From: Paracentrotus lividus
Lineage: Eukaryota > Echinodermata > Echinoidea > Camarodonta > Echinidae
DNA length: 64,000 bases
NCBI GenBank assembly: GCA_940671915.1
Contig: CALNVZ010000174.1
Span: forward strand, 25,280,312 to 25,344,311
Reading direction: 5' to 3'
Made by a program: the position numbers and the translations under genes. The notes under the pieces were generated by a model, which was not told where the DNA came from, made no database searches, and saw only the letters and a list, made by a program, of their open reading frames with translations. Shown here piece after piece: positions 47,990 through 58,700 of this stretch (positions within the stretch are counted from its first letter, which is position 1; each line of letters opens with the position of its first letter).

Positions 47990-49271
47990 TAACAACACCA
48001 AACAAACTACGATTTTCTATAAAATAATTCATTTCTAATTAATTAATTATCTAATCTGGTTAAGCAATTGATCAATAAAAGAACGAGATGAGCATGATTT
48101 AGTTTTTTTCATTGCTTAGCCTACTAGCCACTCTAATACGTGGTCAGAGATTCTAATAGACATTCGTGAGGCGCAAATATCTTATTAAAACATTTTTGGA
48201 GAGTTATCTCTATCAATCTTATTCAAGAAATAAAACAAAATGCATAAGCGCCTGTACAGATTATTTTTAGTCTAGACCATATTATATGTTCGGATTCCAA
48301 CAGAGTTCAGATCAAAATGAACTGTTTATGATAAAGGTATACGCATGACATTCAAAGACCGACAGCAAACGGAATAAAACCCAAAGGTTAATAGTTTTGT
48401 TTCTAACTAATTTAGCGCCAGGATGGTAAACTTTCTTAAAAGAGCGGACTTTTCTTAACATAAGAATAGCATGAGTTTTTATTTATTTGTCGAGATATAA
48501 CAACTAACGAATTATTAAGCTCTTTTTTTTTTTGAGAAGATTGAATGTTATTTAGACAATATCGCTTGCTGCGTTTGCCTCGATCATGCGTGACGGACGA
48601 GTATTGTTCTCTGTATACCTGGAAGCAGCCTCCTCATTGGTCAATCGTTTCACCTTTGTAACAAGTGGTTGCTAGGGCATTTCGGTGAGTAGAGCGATGA
48701 CAAAATGGTCTTATTTTTCTGGCGCGGAGTCAAACGGAAGTCAAACTTCGCAAACGTTTTTCTCTTGATTTTGATTTCCAAGAGCACAATTCTGCTCGCG
48801 TTCAGAGGCTAATATCTCCACTTCTATTTACTCTTTACAGTCGGGTTATATATCAAATTCAAGGCAATGAATCAGGGATCAATAATGTCAAATAAAATGG
48901 ATTTCAAAAATTGCGACTAGTCTCTCCTTTCGACGTGACGCATCACATATTGCATTATTAAGAGGTCTAACAATTAATTCCAGGATTTTGACTAGGACAT
49001 ACTGTACAGCATTATGACAGAGCTTTTATTAACAAGGCTATCATTTCGTACGGAATATGCCTATTTTTAAATCCAGGCCTGTAGTATGAACCATCTCAGT
49101 TTACAAATCCTTCCCTGCTGTGCCATTACATTTCTTGGGTCCTTTTCTCTCTTCATTTTTCTAAGCCATTGGATCATGTCGTCTATAATGCAGGTACCCC
49201 CAACTCAACTGCAATTTCAATCAAAAATTGAAACATGATTGTTCAATCATGTCTCTTTTTACATCTTCCAC

Positions 49272-49288
49272 TCTCCTCTGCTCTCTCT

Positions 49289-49326
<38 letters not shown>
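49272..49326. repeat. CT dinucleotide microsatellite
   Basis: A nearly pure CT run in BTBD7 intron 7. Confidence 0.95.
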
Positions 49327-49327
<1 letters not shown>

Positions 49328-51080
49328 ACTTGGCACTCTTTGTTCCATGTTATGTACATGTATGATATCTTTTGTTAGATATTAAAAAAGAATTCTCCTG
49401 TTTAGTTGTCACATTGACCAGCTTTTATATTTGTTCATTGAATTATAACCATGGATTTGCAACTGAACATATTTTTCCATCACATTTGAATGGTGTTTTA
49501 TTCTCCCCTTTAGATGTGTAGGGCCTATTACACGTACTTCTGTATCATAAGGAGTTTAGAATCATGTTGAGTGGACATGAATGAGGTTCTTGAGCGAAAG
49601 AAATTGAAGCTTTTGATATGTATCTTTACTAATTAAAATCATGGCGTTGTCTTGCGTGTTTCTCCTGCTCTGATAGCTTCTGAATTTAGAACATTAATTG
49701 CCTCGTCTCGATGTTCTCGATTCATCCAGTCAACTGTAATGAACAGCATGGAGAGCAATGAGCGTCACACCTGAAGAAGCCTCAATTATTATCATAATTA
49801 TCTATCAAATTCTTCCATTCCTTACCTCTAGATTGTCACGTTCATGCGATGACGTGATAGTAAAAATCCCTATTTCCGCATTAGTATGCAATGTGAGCTT
49901 TTCTACCCTGTTTTTTTTTCTTTTCTTTTCAAATGCAATTTCTTTCAGTATTTTTTTCCCTGTACATAACAAAAAAGAGAGGTGCAGTTACATGTAATGC
50001 ATTAATAATTTGAATGATGAGTACACTGTTGGAGAAGCAAACTTCCTAGAGAGCATGGATAAACTTCTGTAAACTCCAAAAGTGCATTGTTCATCCTGGT
50101 TGCTAGACAATCCTTTCTTGGAAATGATTCATAATTTCACCTTGCACCAGATATTTCCACACATCATTCCCAGCTAAACATCCTCTGTGTTCTTATCAAC
50201 ATCTTGGTTAAAGAATATTGTCAATGGCAGAGACCTTTTCATAATTTTACTTATTTTATTAAAGAATCAATACATAACACCCATCAAAATAATGTGTTGT
50301 GAGCCAGGAAAGTATTTTTCCATAATGTTACATAGTTCTTAAGCCCTTTTTTGCTCTCAATCAATGCATCATATAATTATTCTTGACTGGTCTTATCACC
50401 ATCTCTATGGTTTGCAAGATTTCACTTGGAGCTTACAAAAATTTCTTTACTGCCCTTCATAATGGCTATCCCTCCTCCCAAAAAATATAACACCCCAATT
50501 TCAGCTGTTTTTTCCCCCACGGCCTGCTCTAAATCTAAAAGGGGTTATAGAAAACAGGGAACGTGTGGAAGTGGTGAAGAGATCCTCCTCCCGAATCATT
50601 TGATTTACCTGTATGAACTCCAGACCTTGTTATCCTGAGAAGATGATTCATGAGGATCCTTGTTGAAAATTTATCTTCCTCCTGACAACAACCCCCTTGA
50701 ATTACATCAGAAATTTTGTCATGCCAACTATGAATTGAGATGAAAAAAAATATTGCTATTATTCATCTTTTGTAACAAATTTTTCAAAGAAAAAAAGGTC
50801 ATTGGGGGGAAATTTGCTATGTCATCTTGGAAAATATACATGAACAGGTCATTGGGTAACCCCAAATTAATTTTATCATGGATCCTACCTAGCTCTCCTG
50901 AAGACCTTTCCTTCTTTCTTTTTCCTTTTTATAGAATTTTTGTTTTAGGAACCAAAGAGCTTCAAATAATATTCTTAATCTGTTATGGTATTTTCACTAT
51001 GGCAGACAATAATAAGTAATTAATTAAGGTGATTGCCAAATGTGATAATACAGGCCCTACATTATATTTTCTATGGAATG

Positions 51081-51083
<3 letters not shown>

Positions 51084-51117
<34 letters not shown>
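51084..51117. repeat. Poly(A) run
   Basis: An uninterrupted A-run of over 30 bases. No LINE or SINE body was recognised upstream. Confidence 0.9.
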
Positions 51118-51121
<4 letters not shown>

Positions 51122-51675
51122 GAATGTGGTGAATCAACTGTTGAGTAAATAATTGGATTCATGATTTTCCTAAACACTCTCACTTGTCACCACCTAGATC
51201 ATGCTGGCACTCTATTGTTTAGTTAATGTATTTGCACTACATTTCTGTTCACTGTTTCATGTATGAAAGATCGTAGACTAAACAAACTTGAATCCTTTCT
51301 CAGAAAACAGTCTTCTTCTCCTGAAACTACATCTGCACCTCTGATTCTTTTTATTCAGAGACAGCGCAAGGAGTGTTTCCATCAAATCATTAATAATGTA
51401 TGCACAGGTAATTGGTTGTAACAATGCATATTGATTTATTACTTTTTGTACATCATTATACATGTACATGTATAGCCAATATTAAAAAGGCAAGGCAACT
51501 TTATGAGGAAGCTCAGACTCATGTTCTACCTAGCGGTAAATCATGCTGCACAATTACCTTGGCATAAAATTGTCTCTTGGGGGCAGAAATAATGGGTATA
51601 TTGAAATAAAATAAATTGTGTGCCGGGGAGGAGGAAGGATTGAAGTTATAGAGGAGATGGAGATAGTAAGGATCC

Positions 51676-52175
51676 TTAAAGGGAAAGTTCACCTTGGATT
51701 TAAATTGGTTTTAAAAACAATCAGAAAAATAAAAGAAAAATATGAGTGAAGGTTTGGATAAAATCAACCAAAAAATAACAAAGTTATGAATATTTAACAT
51801 TTTGATTCTGTGACGTTACGTGCGAGCAGTTTTCCTACATGTATGTGTTATATGTAGTGTAAATTCCATAAAGTGTCATTTTTCCAGAAGAAAAATAATG
51901 ATTTCACCTGAGTGGTTGATATATCATCAAACATATGTTCATATACATGCCTTTATCAAATTGACTCATTCCTTTATCAAGAACCACGAAAAAAGACAAA
52001 TTTATGGAATTGACATACACAACACATGGGAAAGCTGCTCGCACGTGACGTCACAGAATCAAAACTTTAAATATTCATAACTTTGCAATTTTCATCAAAC
52101 TGTCACTCATATTTTTATTTTATTTTTCTGCATTTTTTAAAAGCAATAAAATTCCAGGGCGAACTTCCCCTTTAA
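51676..52175. mobile_element. 500-bp TTAA-flanked MITE with about 150-bp inverted ends
   Basis: TTAA lies at 51676-51679 and 52172-52175. The left AGGGAAAGTTCACCTTGGAT and the reverse complement of the right end (AGGGGAAGTTCGCCCTGGAA) continue pairing for about 150 bp, through AAAAATATGAGTGA, AAAGTTATGAATATTTAA and TTTTGATTCTGTGACGT. TTAA specificity suggests mobilisation by a piggyBac-type transposase. No transposase is encoded. Confidence 0.85.
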
Positions 52176-52408
52176 TGGAATTGTTTAGCTTTATTCCGGA
52201 TCTTGAAATCAAAATCTCTTCTACCTAATGCTGTAATCATAATTGCAAACTTTTATGTCAGACATGAATCACCAGAGATTTTTAACCCAATGATAGAATC
52301 GAACTTTTAATTGTTGTGATATGTAATGAAGCTATGGAAATGAATTTTTCAAGGTTTCACCTTCAAACATTAATGCACCACAGCTCAGATATTGCAAGCC
52401 TCCACAAA

Positions 52409-52822
52409 TACCTCGTTTACACTGTGACTCGGGTCGCGGGTTCGACACGGCAATCTTGCTCGACATGGCAATTTTATGCCATGTAAACGGGATGAGTGTG
52501 ATCCGCAACCCGGGTTCGACACGCCTTTTTTGTCCGCCAAAATCATAGGTTTCGATCTGGGAGGTGGGTTCGACACGGCAATTTTTATCTGTGTTAACAG
52601 AAAGCCACGTCGAAGTCGATGACCTTAAGGTCAGATATGGAATTTGGCTACACATCGCAACACACATTAATGACGTCCCTTACTTCCGGTCATGATCTGG
52701 GAGCAGTGTCTAACTCGCCTTTTTTGTTGTGTATAAACACGATCACAGGTTCACTCTTTGCAGTGTCGAAACCCTTCCTGTGGATTTGACACGAGAGCCG
52801 AGTCTCAATGTAAACGCGGTAT
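52409..52822. mobile_element. About 410-bp MITE with CGTTTACA-type ends
   Basis: The left ACCTCGTTTACACTGTGACT and the reverse complement of the right end (ACCGCGTTTACATTGAGACT) pair over about 26 bp, with TA at the borders. The interior repeats GGGTTCGACACGGCAA-like words (52439, 52511, 52566). It is GC-richer than its surroundings and non-coding. Confidence 0.7.
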
Positions 52823-54970
52823 TAGTAACACTAGATTCTCTTTCAGACTTGAAAATTGTAGATATAGGTTAGGGCGTTACAGGTGGTTGACTGTCTTGAG
52901 TGTTCGGTCGTTCACCTTGGCTTACCTCATTAATGGCTGTTTTCTTGGGAAATCAGATCATCAATCTTCATTGTTATTGTCTGCTACAAATAATGATTTA
53001 ACTACTTGGAAGGTTGGAGAAAGCTACAGAGTGTAGTGACTGGTGCTTACCCACGGTGCTTACCCCCAAATCCAGGATCTTATACTTATGTTTTTGTTTT
53101 TTGTTTTTTTTTTGCTTTTGTGCTTTTGTGAAGAGGTATATGCTTTATTGTTAATGATGGTATCTCACCTGCCATAAGATGGTTTTGAGACTACTTTGTG
53201 AGTCAGAGAATGGAGACGTCTCCTCAGGTGAGAAACCACATTAATAGTGGAAAGCTCCAAAATGATGCAAATGCTATACAAGTGCTGTAAGGTATACTGC
53301 AAGGAGATCTAAATTTCAAGAAATCTCTTGCTGCTGTTTAGAATCGGTAAATGTAATATTAAAGCAGACTAAACAGCCAGTCAATTTCTCTTTCTAGGGA
53401 TTTGGGACAATAGGGTTTTGAAATCAAGTTCTGTTTGGTGAAAGTCAAAAGGCATTAACTTCCATGTACTTCTATTTATTGCACTTTTGGCTCTCAGCAG
53501 ATGATTTATCAGAATGAAAATATAATAAAAAGTGGATATCTTTCTCAGATGGTACTAAATGAGTTTGCAAGGATTTGTTTGTTGTACAGATGTGAATGAA
53601 TTTTGTCTGTCATGTCTGTTGGTAGTATTTGTTGTGAACAGACATTTTGGGTGGTTGCAAATCTATAAATTGGATATCATTATGTAGAGCAACAGGTCTA
53701 CTAAGTATATGTAGGAAGCACAGTGTCTTCATTTTAAAAAAAATTAACAAGTAGATAAATCATTATGAAGTCAAATGAAAATCTTCAAACTGTAAATTTG
53801 CAATTTTGATAGACATATAATATAAGCCTATGGATTTCATTTGAGGAAGACTTGTCATACATTTTCTGAACATTGCTGGTTTTGACTATTCCCCCCCCCC
53901 CCCTTTCCTTTCTTTCTATTTTTAAAGAATTCCTAAAATTATAAGGTCCATTTGTTCTTGATCATCATTCAATTTCTTTCATTACTAGCATTTACAGACC
54001 AGATCATACAGAATACATCAATAACCTTTTTCTGAACCCTTTCTGGTGTTTATTTTCTGGGGTGTCTTAGGGGGAAAGCACTTGCAACAGGAGGGTGAAA
54101 CTTGACCGTCTGAGCATCTATAAAATGTCTAGGTGTCTAAGGGTTATACAGACAGATCTATAAATCATAACAATGTTGACACGATACTAAAGATACTTGT
54201 AGGCCTATTCCGTAAATATATATCTCATCATTGCCATTGGAACCCAGATAGGGACTTTTTTTCTCTCTCTTGTTTTTCTTTTTTAGTTGAGAAGACCAGA
54301 TAGACACAAATGGAAAGTTGTTTAGACAATATTGCTATTAAATGATATTTTATTGGCAGTGTAAAGTGAATAGGGTGTGTGTAAATCACTTGTTATTGAG
54401 TTTGATACGTGCTGTAGTATGAGGAATACATGGATGGCAAGAGAAGGATACATTATTGTAAATGTATCAAAATGATGCTGTTTATGAATTTAATACATCA
54501 TGTTATATTTTAATGATTTACTTGAACCAGGCCATTTACATAGGCTTACTAGTCAAATCAGTTAGGACTAAAGAAATAGCCTGTACTAATGGTAAAATGG
54601 GCTCCTAAAGAATTAAAAACAATAAAATATGAAGAGAATATGAATTGAAAAGAGCTTTGACTTAAGCAATTAATTGTGAGTTTTACTTACAAGGAGCTAC
54701 AAGGCAAGGTCGGCTGTAGTTAGAAATGTTTTGTTTTTTTTAACAGAAGAATATCTATATTTGATAGAGCTCTAAAAATGATTCTGTTTGATCATCAATC
54801 CTATCAATGACTCAATTATGAATAAAAGAATTGTGGTTCATTTACTTGTTACATGCACAATTATTTTGTACTGTTACATGCACAATTATTTTGTAACATC
54901 AGAACCTACATGTACCCAATGAGTGATAAAATCAATTTAGTTCCAATTTTTTTTTTTTGGTCTCCTCCAG

Positions 54971-55177
54971 GCTACAGCCACACCGGAGGTGATGCCTATG
55001 CTCAGTGAGATAATGCCAGACATCGCTATCCCATCTGGTCCTGACCTCACCATTGCCATGGCACCGCCTGTCAACCAGATGCTGATGCGAGAGCCCGAGC
55101 TGGGTGATGACCGTCGGCGCCACGGAAGAGAGAAGAGCAAGGGCGGAAAGAGCGATAGCAGTCAAACCAAACTTTAG
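54971..55177 (+). CDS. BTBD7: BTBD7 terminal coding exon 8
   Basis: The exon encodes residues 752-819 and ends at TAG 55175-55177. MPMLSEIMPDIAIPSG matches the vertebrate block VLNDLMPDIAVG, which anchors this distant exon to BTBD7. The acceptor GTCTCCTCCAG and phase 0 allow direct joining to exon 7. The C-terminal half is basic and hydrophilic (DDRRRHGREKSKGGKSD) and ends QTKL, a T-x-L terminus of the class I PDZ-ligand form. The vertebrate protein, from memory, ends S-x-L. The vertebrate sequence continues about 250 residues beyond the MPDIA block, whereas here only about 50 follow. Confidence 0.85.
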   Translation, partial: ATATPEVMPMLSEIMPDIAIPSGPDLTIAMAPPVNQMLMREPELGDDRRRHGREKSKGGKSDSSQTKL

Positions 55178-55701
55178 ATCTAGATGAAGAGTTATTGATT
55201 TGGTTAAATTGCTTTCGCCAAAAGGAGAGTTGTTTTTTTTTTTTTTTTTTTTCATTCTGATGATACAGTCCATAGTCTGAACTCGATGATTATTGTAGTC
55301 TGATGAGTTCTGGTTATTGAAAAATGACAAAATTTATATTCATACAGAAGCTAAGAAATACTAATATCATTCTCAAAAAGTCACTAATATATTGCACCTG
55401 CCAAATAAATTTTCCGCATATGATAATGGCTGAGAAAAAAAAAGCAAAGAAAGGATATGACTCAAGGAAGAAACTATCATCGAAATGAAGTCAAATTTTG
55501 AAATAACCAAAACTCAAGACTACATGTACCTTAAGGCATACAGTATTGAGTATGGCTTAAAACAATGTTGAGTGGAAAGATTATCTTTTGATATCCAGCT
55601 GATATATACAAATATAGTGCCAAATCCTGCAATTCATTTTTATGTTGTATTACCTTGGTGACAGAAATTAGCTAATAATATCACACAGCTCATACAATAA
55701 A
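55178..55701 (+). other. BTBD7: BTBD7 3' UTR (end uncertain)
   Basis: This stretch follows the stop codon. Candidate AATAAA poly(A) signals lie at 55404-55409, 55696-55701 and 55935-55940. The second is given as the nominal end, but no evidence in the sequence decides between them. A T-run at about 55231-55252 lies inside. Confidence 0.5.
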
Positions 55702-58700
55702 AACCTATTGCAGTCAGACTCATAGTTGGTCTATTCCTTTATTCAAGTTTGAATTTTACTTTTAACCCGTTGAATACTGTGAAAATTTAATGAAGCTAAT
55801 TGAATCACAGTTGTCAAGCACGACTGCAACAAATTATTTTCAGTTAATGGTGAAACAAAAACACTTGTTCATGTATCAATGTCTTATAACTTGAATTAAA
55901 CAAGGTTTTTATTTGTTCATGCAATAATTGATGAAATAAACCATCAACAAAAGGAATGTTCTATATGCGGGCTTAGCACACAACAGGTTAATACAATTTT
56001 AAAAATTTTTTGATTTCATATACCGATTTTTTGTTGTTGTGCTGGACTGTTTATATTTGTTAGTAGATCAGTAATTTTGTTGCTGATATTAAATTTAATT
56101 GTTAACAAACAAAATACATGTGTAGAATTAAAATGTAATCTTATAGTCATCAATCGACTGAAAAATAATGTTGATTACTTTGCTTATAGCTTTTTTTCAT
56201 GTCCAATTCTTTATAAGTAAATTATATTTTCTGTGATTTGTGCAATTTTTCTGCTCATATTATTCATTCCTACTTTGTGTCAGTCCAGTAAAAGGAGGAA
56301 AATAGCTTCTGTTTTGTAATATGTATTATTTGACAAGAAGTTGCTGAATGCAGGACCTATTACTCTGTATATTATAAATGTTGGGTAGATTCAAGGAATA
56401 TTTGAGGAATTCTTGAAGAGATATTGCTGTAACTCTTAGCATTAATATTTGAAACATAAAAGGTTGGTGAACTCCTCAATACATGAATTTTGTTTTCGCA
56501 TTTTTCAACATTCTCGTAAATCAAGGGACAAAGAATTAAGTTATTTTGATGTTGGTATGAATACTGCTGAATGTTTGAAGATCACAAATATTCTGGATAG
56601 AGAGCAGAGGAAAGTTAGGTATGTCAGCAAAATGGAAGGAGAAAGAATAGGCAATGATAAACTAATTGAAAAATATACGGGCCCTCTCCAGGTATATTTA
56701 CACATCTTATATTGAAATTAAATGAGCGGTCCATGTACCCTAAATGGTTGACAAATTTCTTCAGACATGTTAGATGTAAAAGATAGTAAGGATATAGTCT
56801 GTCATGTTTCTCTTGGAAAGATGCAATTTTATTATTATTATTTCAAAATACAAGGAGGCCTGAGCCATGCCAGGTTTCATTTCTGCATCCATTGTTCCCA
56901 TCCCATTAGAAATAATTCACATAATCACAGACTTATATAGTAATAAGGAAAGTACAGATATGTTACATGACAGAGAAGACGTAAAAGAACTGGGCTTGAT
57001 AAAATTAACTTGTCTCTGTTAGGTAATCAAACTGAAACAAGGATCATGGAGTAACAAATTAAATTATCTGCACTGTGTTTCTTTTCTTTCCTTTTTTTCC
57101 TTCTTCTTTTTATTTCATCATGTTATGGAGGAAAAATTATATTGTTATGTTTTTTTGTTTTGTTAACAATGATTAATATAATATTGTCTTTGTGTATTGC
57201 ATATAATATTGTTGCCGAGAGCCAGAGGTGTGTTCACTCCATGTACATGTTAACGCCTTTCTTCCTCTTGCTTAGTAGGCAATGTATTTAGATGTACTTC
57301 TAACCTGTGTTTAAAGTTACATATTACCACTGCATTTGCTTCATGTCTATATGTGTCATAATATCTCTATTTCTCCCTGTCTCTTCTTTCCAGTTTGTTA
57401 AAATGATAATTTCAGTTTGCAAAGCATGGGGAAGAATAAGAACTTGTTTGCATGAGGAAATTGCATTTGTGGAAGTAAAGTACCTAAACACATCAGATCT
57501 ATAGAAATTTAATAGAGCTTGGGGAAAACCGGCAAAGTACCCTTGAGAATTATAAAATCCTTTTTAAAATGTAATAAAACATTATGGTATCAAAGTACAA
57601 TCCCCATTGATTATTGAAATGATTCTCTAGCATACAATGTGTGCATTTTATTTAGGTAGAGATAGTAAAGACTATCCGTTCTTGATTTGTAAATCCATGC
57701 ATGTATCCTTTGCATATTTAAACAAATAGATCAATAGATCATACTTCAGCCTCTGTGGGGGTATTGCAATGCATGATTGCAGTTTCATTTCAAGAGAAAG
57801 ACTTTTTATTCGCAAAACTTGTGGTAAACAACTAGAACTATCGAGTGAGAGAGAGAAAGAGAGCTGTATTTGTTTGTTGAACTTTGCTCCTATTTTCCAT
57901 ACTCAATTGAATAATACAATATTTGCTTTTATTCTCACTGTACAGGATGAAACACCACCTAACTTTAAATTCCAGAGAGACTGTCTTCTTTTCCTTGCAT
58001 TTTCACATTTTGTTATGGCTTAACCAAAAACTTATGCTTGTTGTAGAGATACAAATTATCTCTGTAGATAAGATGCATTATTGATTCACGGCTGCATGAG
58101 ACATTGATTTTGACTAAAATTCAAGACTTCCGTGCCCTCTCATAAAAACATCCTCTCTATATCTAAGAAAGAATTCATCTGAAATTCTTGCTTGTCAATA
58201 CTTATGATTTGATTAAATTGGCCTCATGGGCCAGGACAGTACCGCCAATTGTAGAAATCACAGGTAGATTTCTATTAGATTTGTGTAATAATGCAGTGCG
58301 ATTGGAGCTCCTTTGTTCACTTGAAAACATGGTTGGGAATGCCTTGAGAATACCGATACTTATTGCTTATTTTTTGCTTGTTTTACTTGGTTTTGCCTGA
58401 CATCAATATAAATAAAAGCTGATACACTAAGGTTAAATTATCCCTGTATCCTTGGTTTGCAGCCAATGGCAATGGAAAATAGGAAACTACTATTGTCTAT
58501 GCTTGCTTGTCTTTTTTACCCAACTTCCATTGAAATACAAGCCAATATACATTGATTGAATTTTATAATAATAATCACGTCTGGTACAGTGCAATGTATC
58601 CACATGTTTCAATGTGCTACAAAAGAGGATACACGTGTATTCCCAGATGACAAGCAAAGAAAAGAATAAGTATTGTCCTTGCTTGACATTTTTTCTACCT

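Larger units (their letters stand above)
39825..54970 (+). other. BTBD7: BTBD7 intron 7
   Basis: This 15.1-kb phase-0 intron has donor GTAGGT and acceptor GTCTCCTCCAG. It contains a GAT/GGT microsatellite (39900-40285), the foldback-like composite (about 41905-45850) with a nested element (42975-43930), an assembly gap with duplicated flanks (47251-47989), a CT microsatellite (49272-49326), an A-run (51084-51117), a TTAA-flanked MITE (51676-52175) and a second MITE (52409-52822). I see nothing clear in 40286-41900, 45851-47250, 47990-49270, 49330-51670 or 52823-54970. A small extra coding exon cannot be excluded. Confidence 0.75.
17163..55177 (+). other. BTBD7: BTBD7 gene model (eight coding exons, 819 aa)
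   Basis: The gene model joins 17576-18752, 19222-19430, 22534-22609, 28726-28871, 30297-30455, 31895-32066, 39511-39824 and 54971-55177. All introns are GT-AG and all phases fit; the coding sum is 2460 nt. The protein order is: N-terminal tail with a G2/S6 myristoylation-like start, polybasic stretch (about 54-75), BTB1 (about 140-235), BTB2 (about 246-345), BACK-like helical region (about 393-500), conserved PRLFTPYVEEAK block (about 578-589), and an MPDIA block near the C-terminus. In mouse, BTBD7 is known to promote epithelial cleft formation and branching by altering cell-cell adhesion; a similar role here is inference. The vertebrate protein is about 1130 aa from memory, so this one is shorter, mainly between the exon 7 region and the C-terminus. 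An exon could be missed in the gapped 15-kb intron 7. Confidence 0.9.

Noticed and set aside
48560-48800. Promoter-like patch with an inverted CCAAT (ATTGGTCA) and a GTTGCTAGGGCA half X-box
   Set aside because: No associated exon was seen and the motif match is partial.
52430-52600. tRNA-like B-box words (GGGTTCGACAC)
   Set aside because: No A-box or cloverleaf; the words are internal repeats of a MITE.
56449-56715. 88-aa plus-strand frame with some coding look, ending near a CAG|GTATAT donor
   Set aside because: No credible acceptor, no recognised family, and located in the BTBD7 3' flank; left as unassigned.
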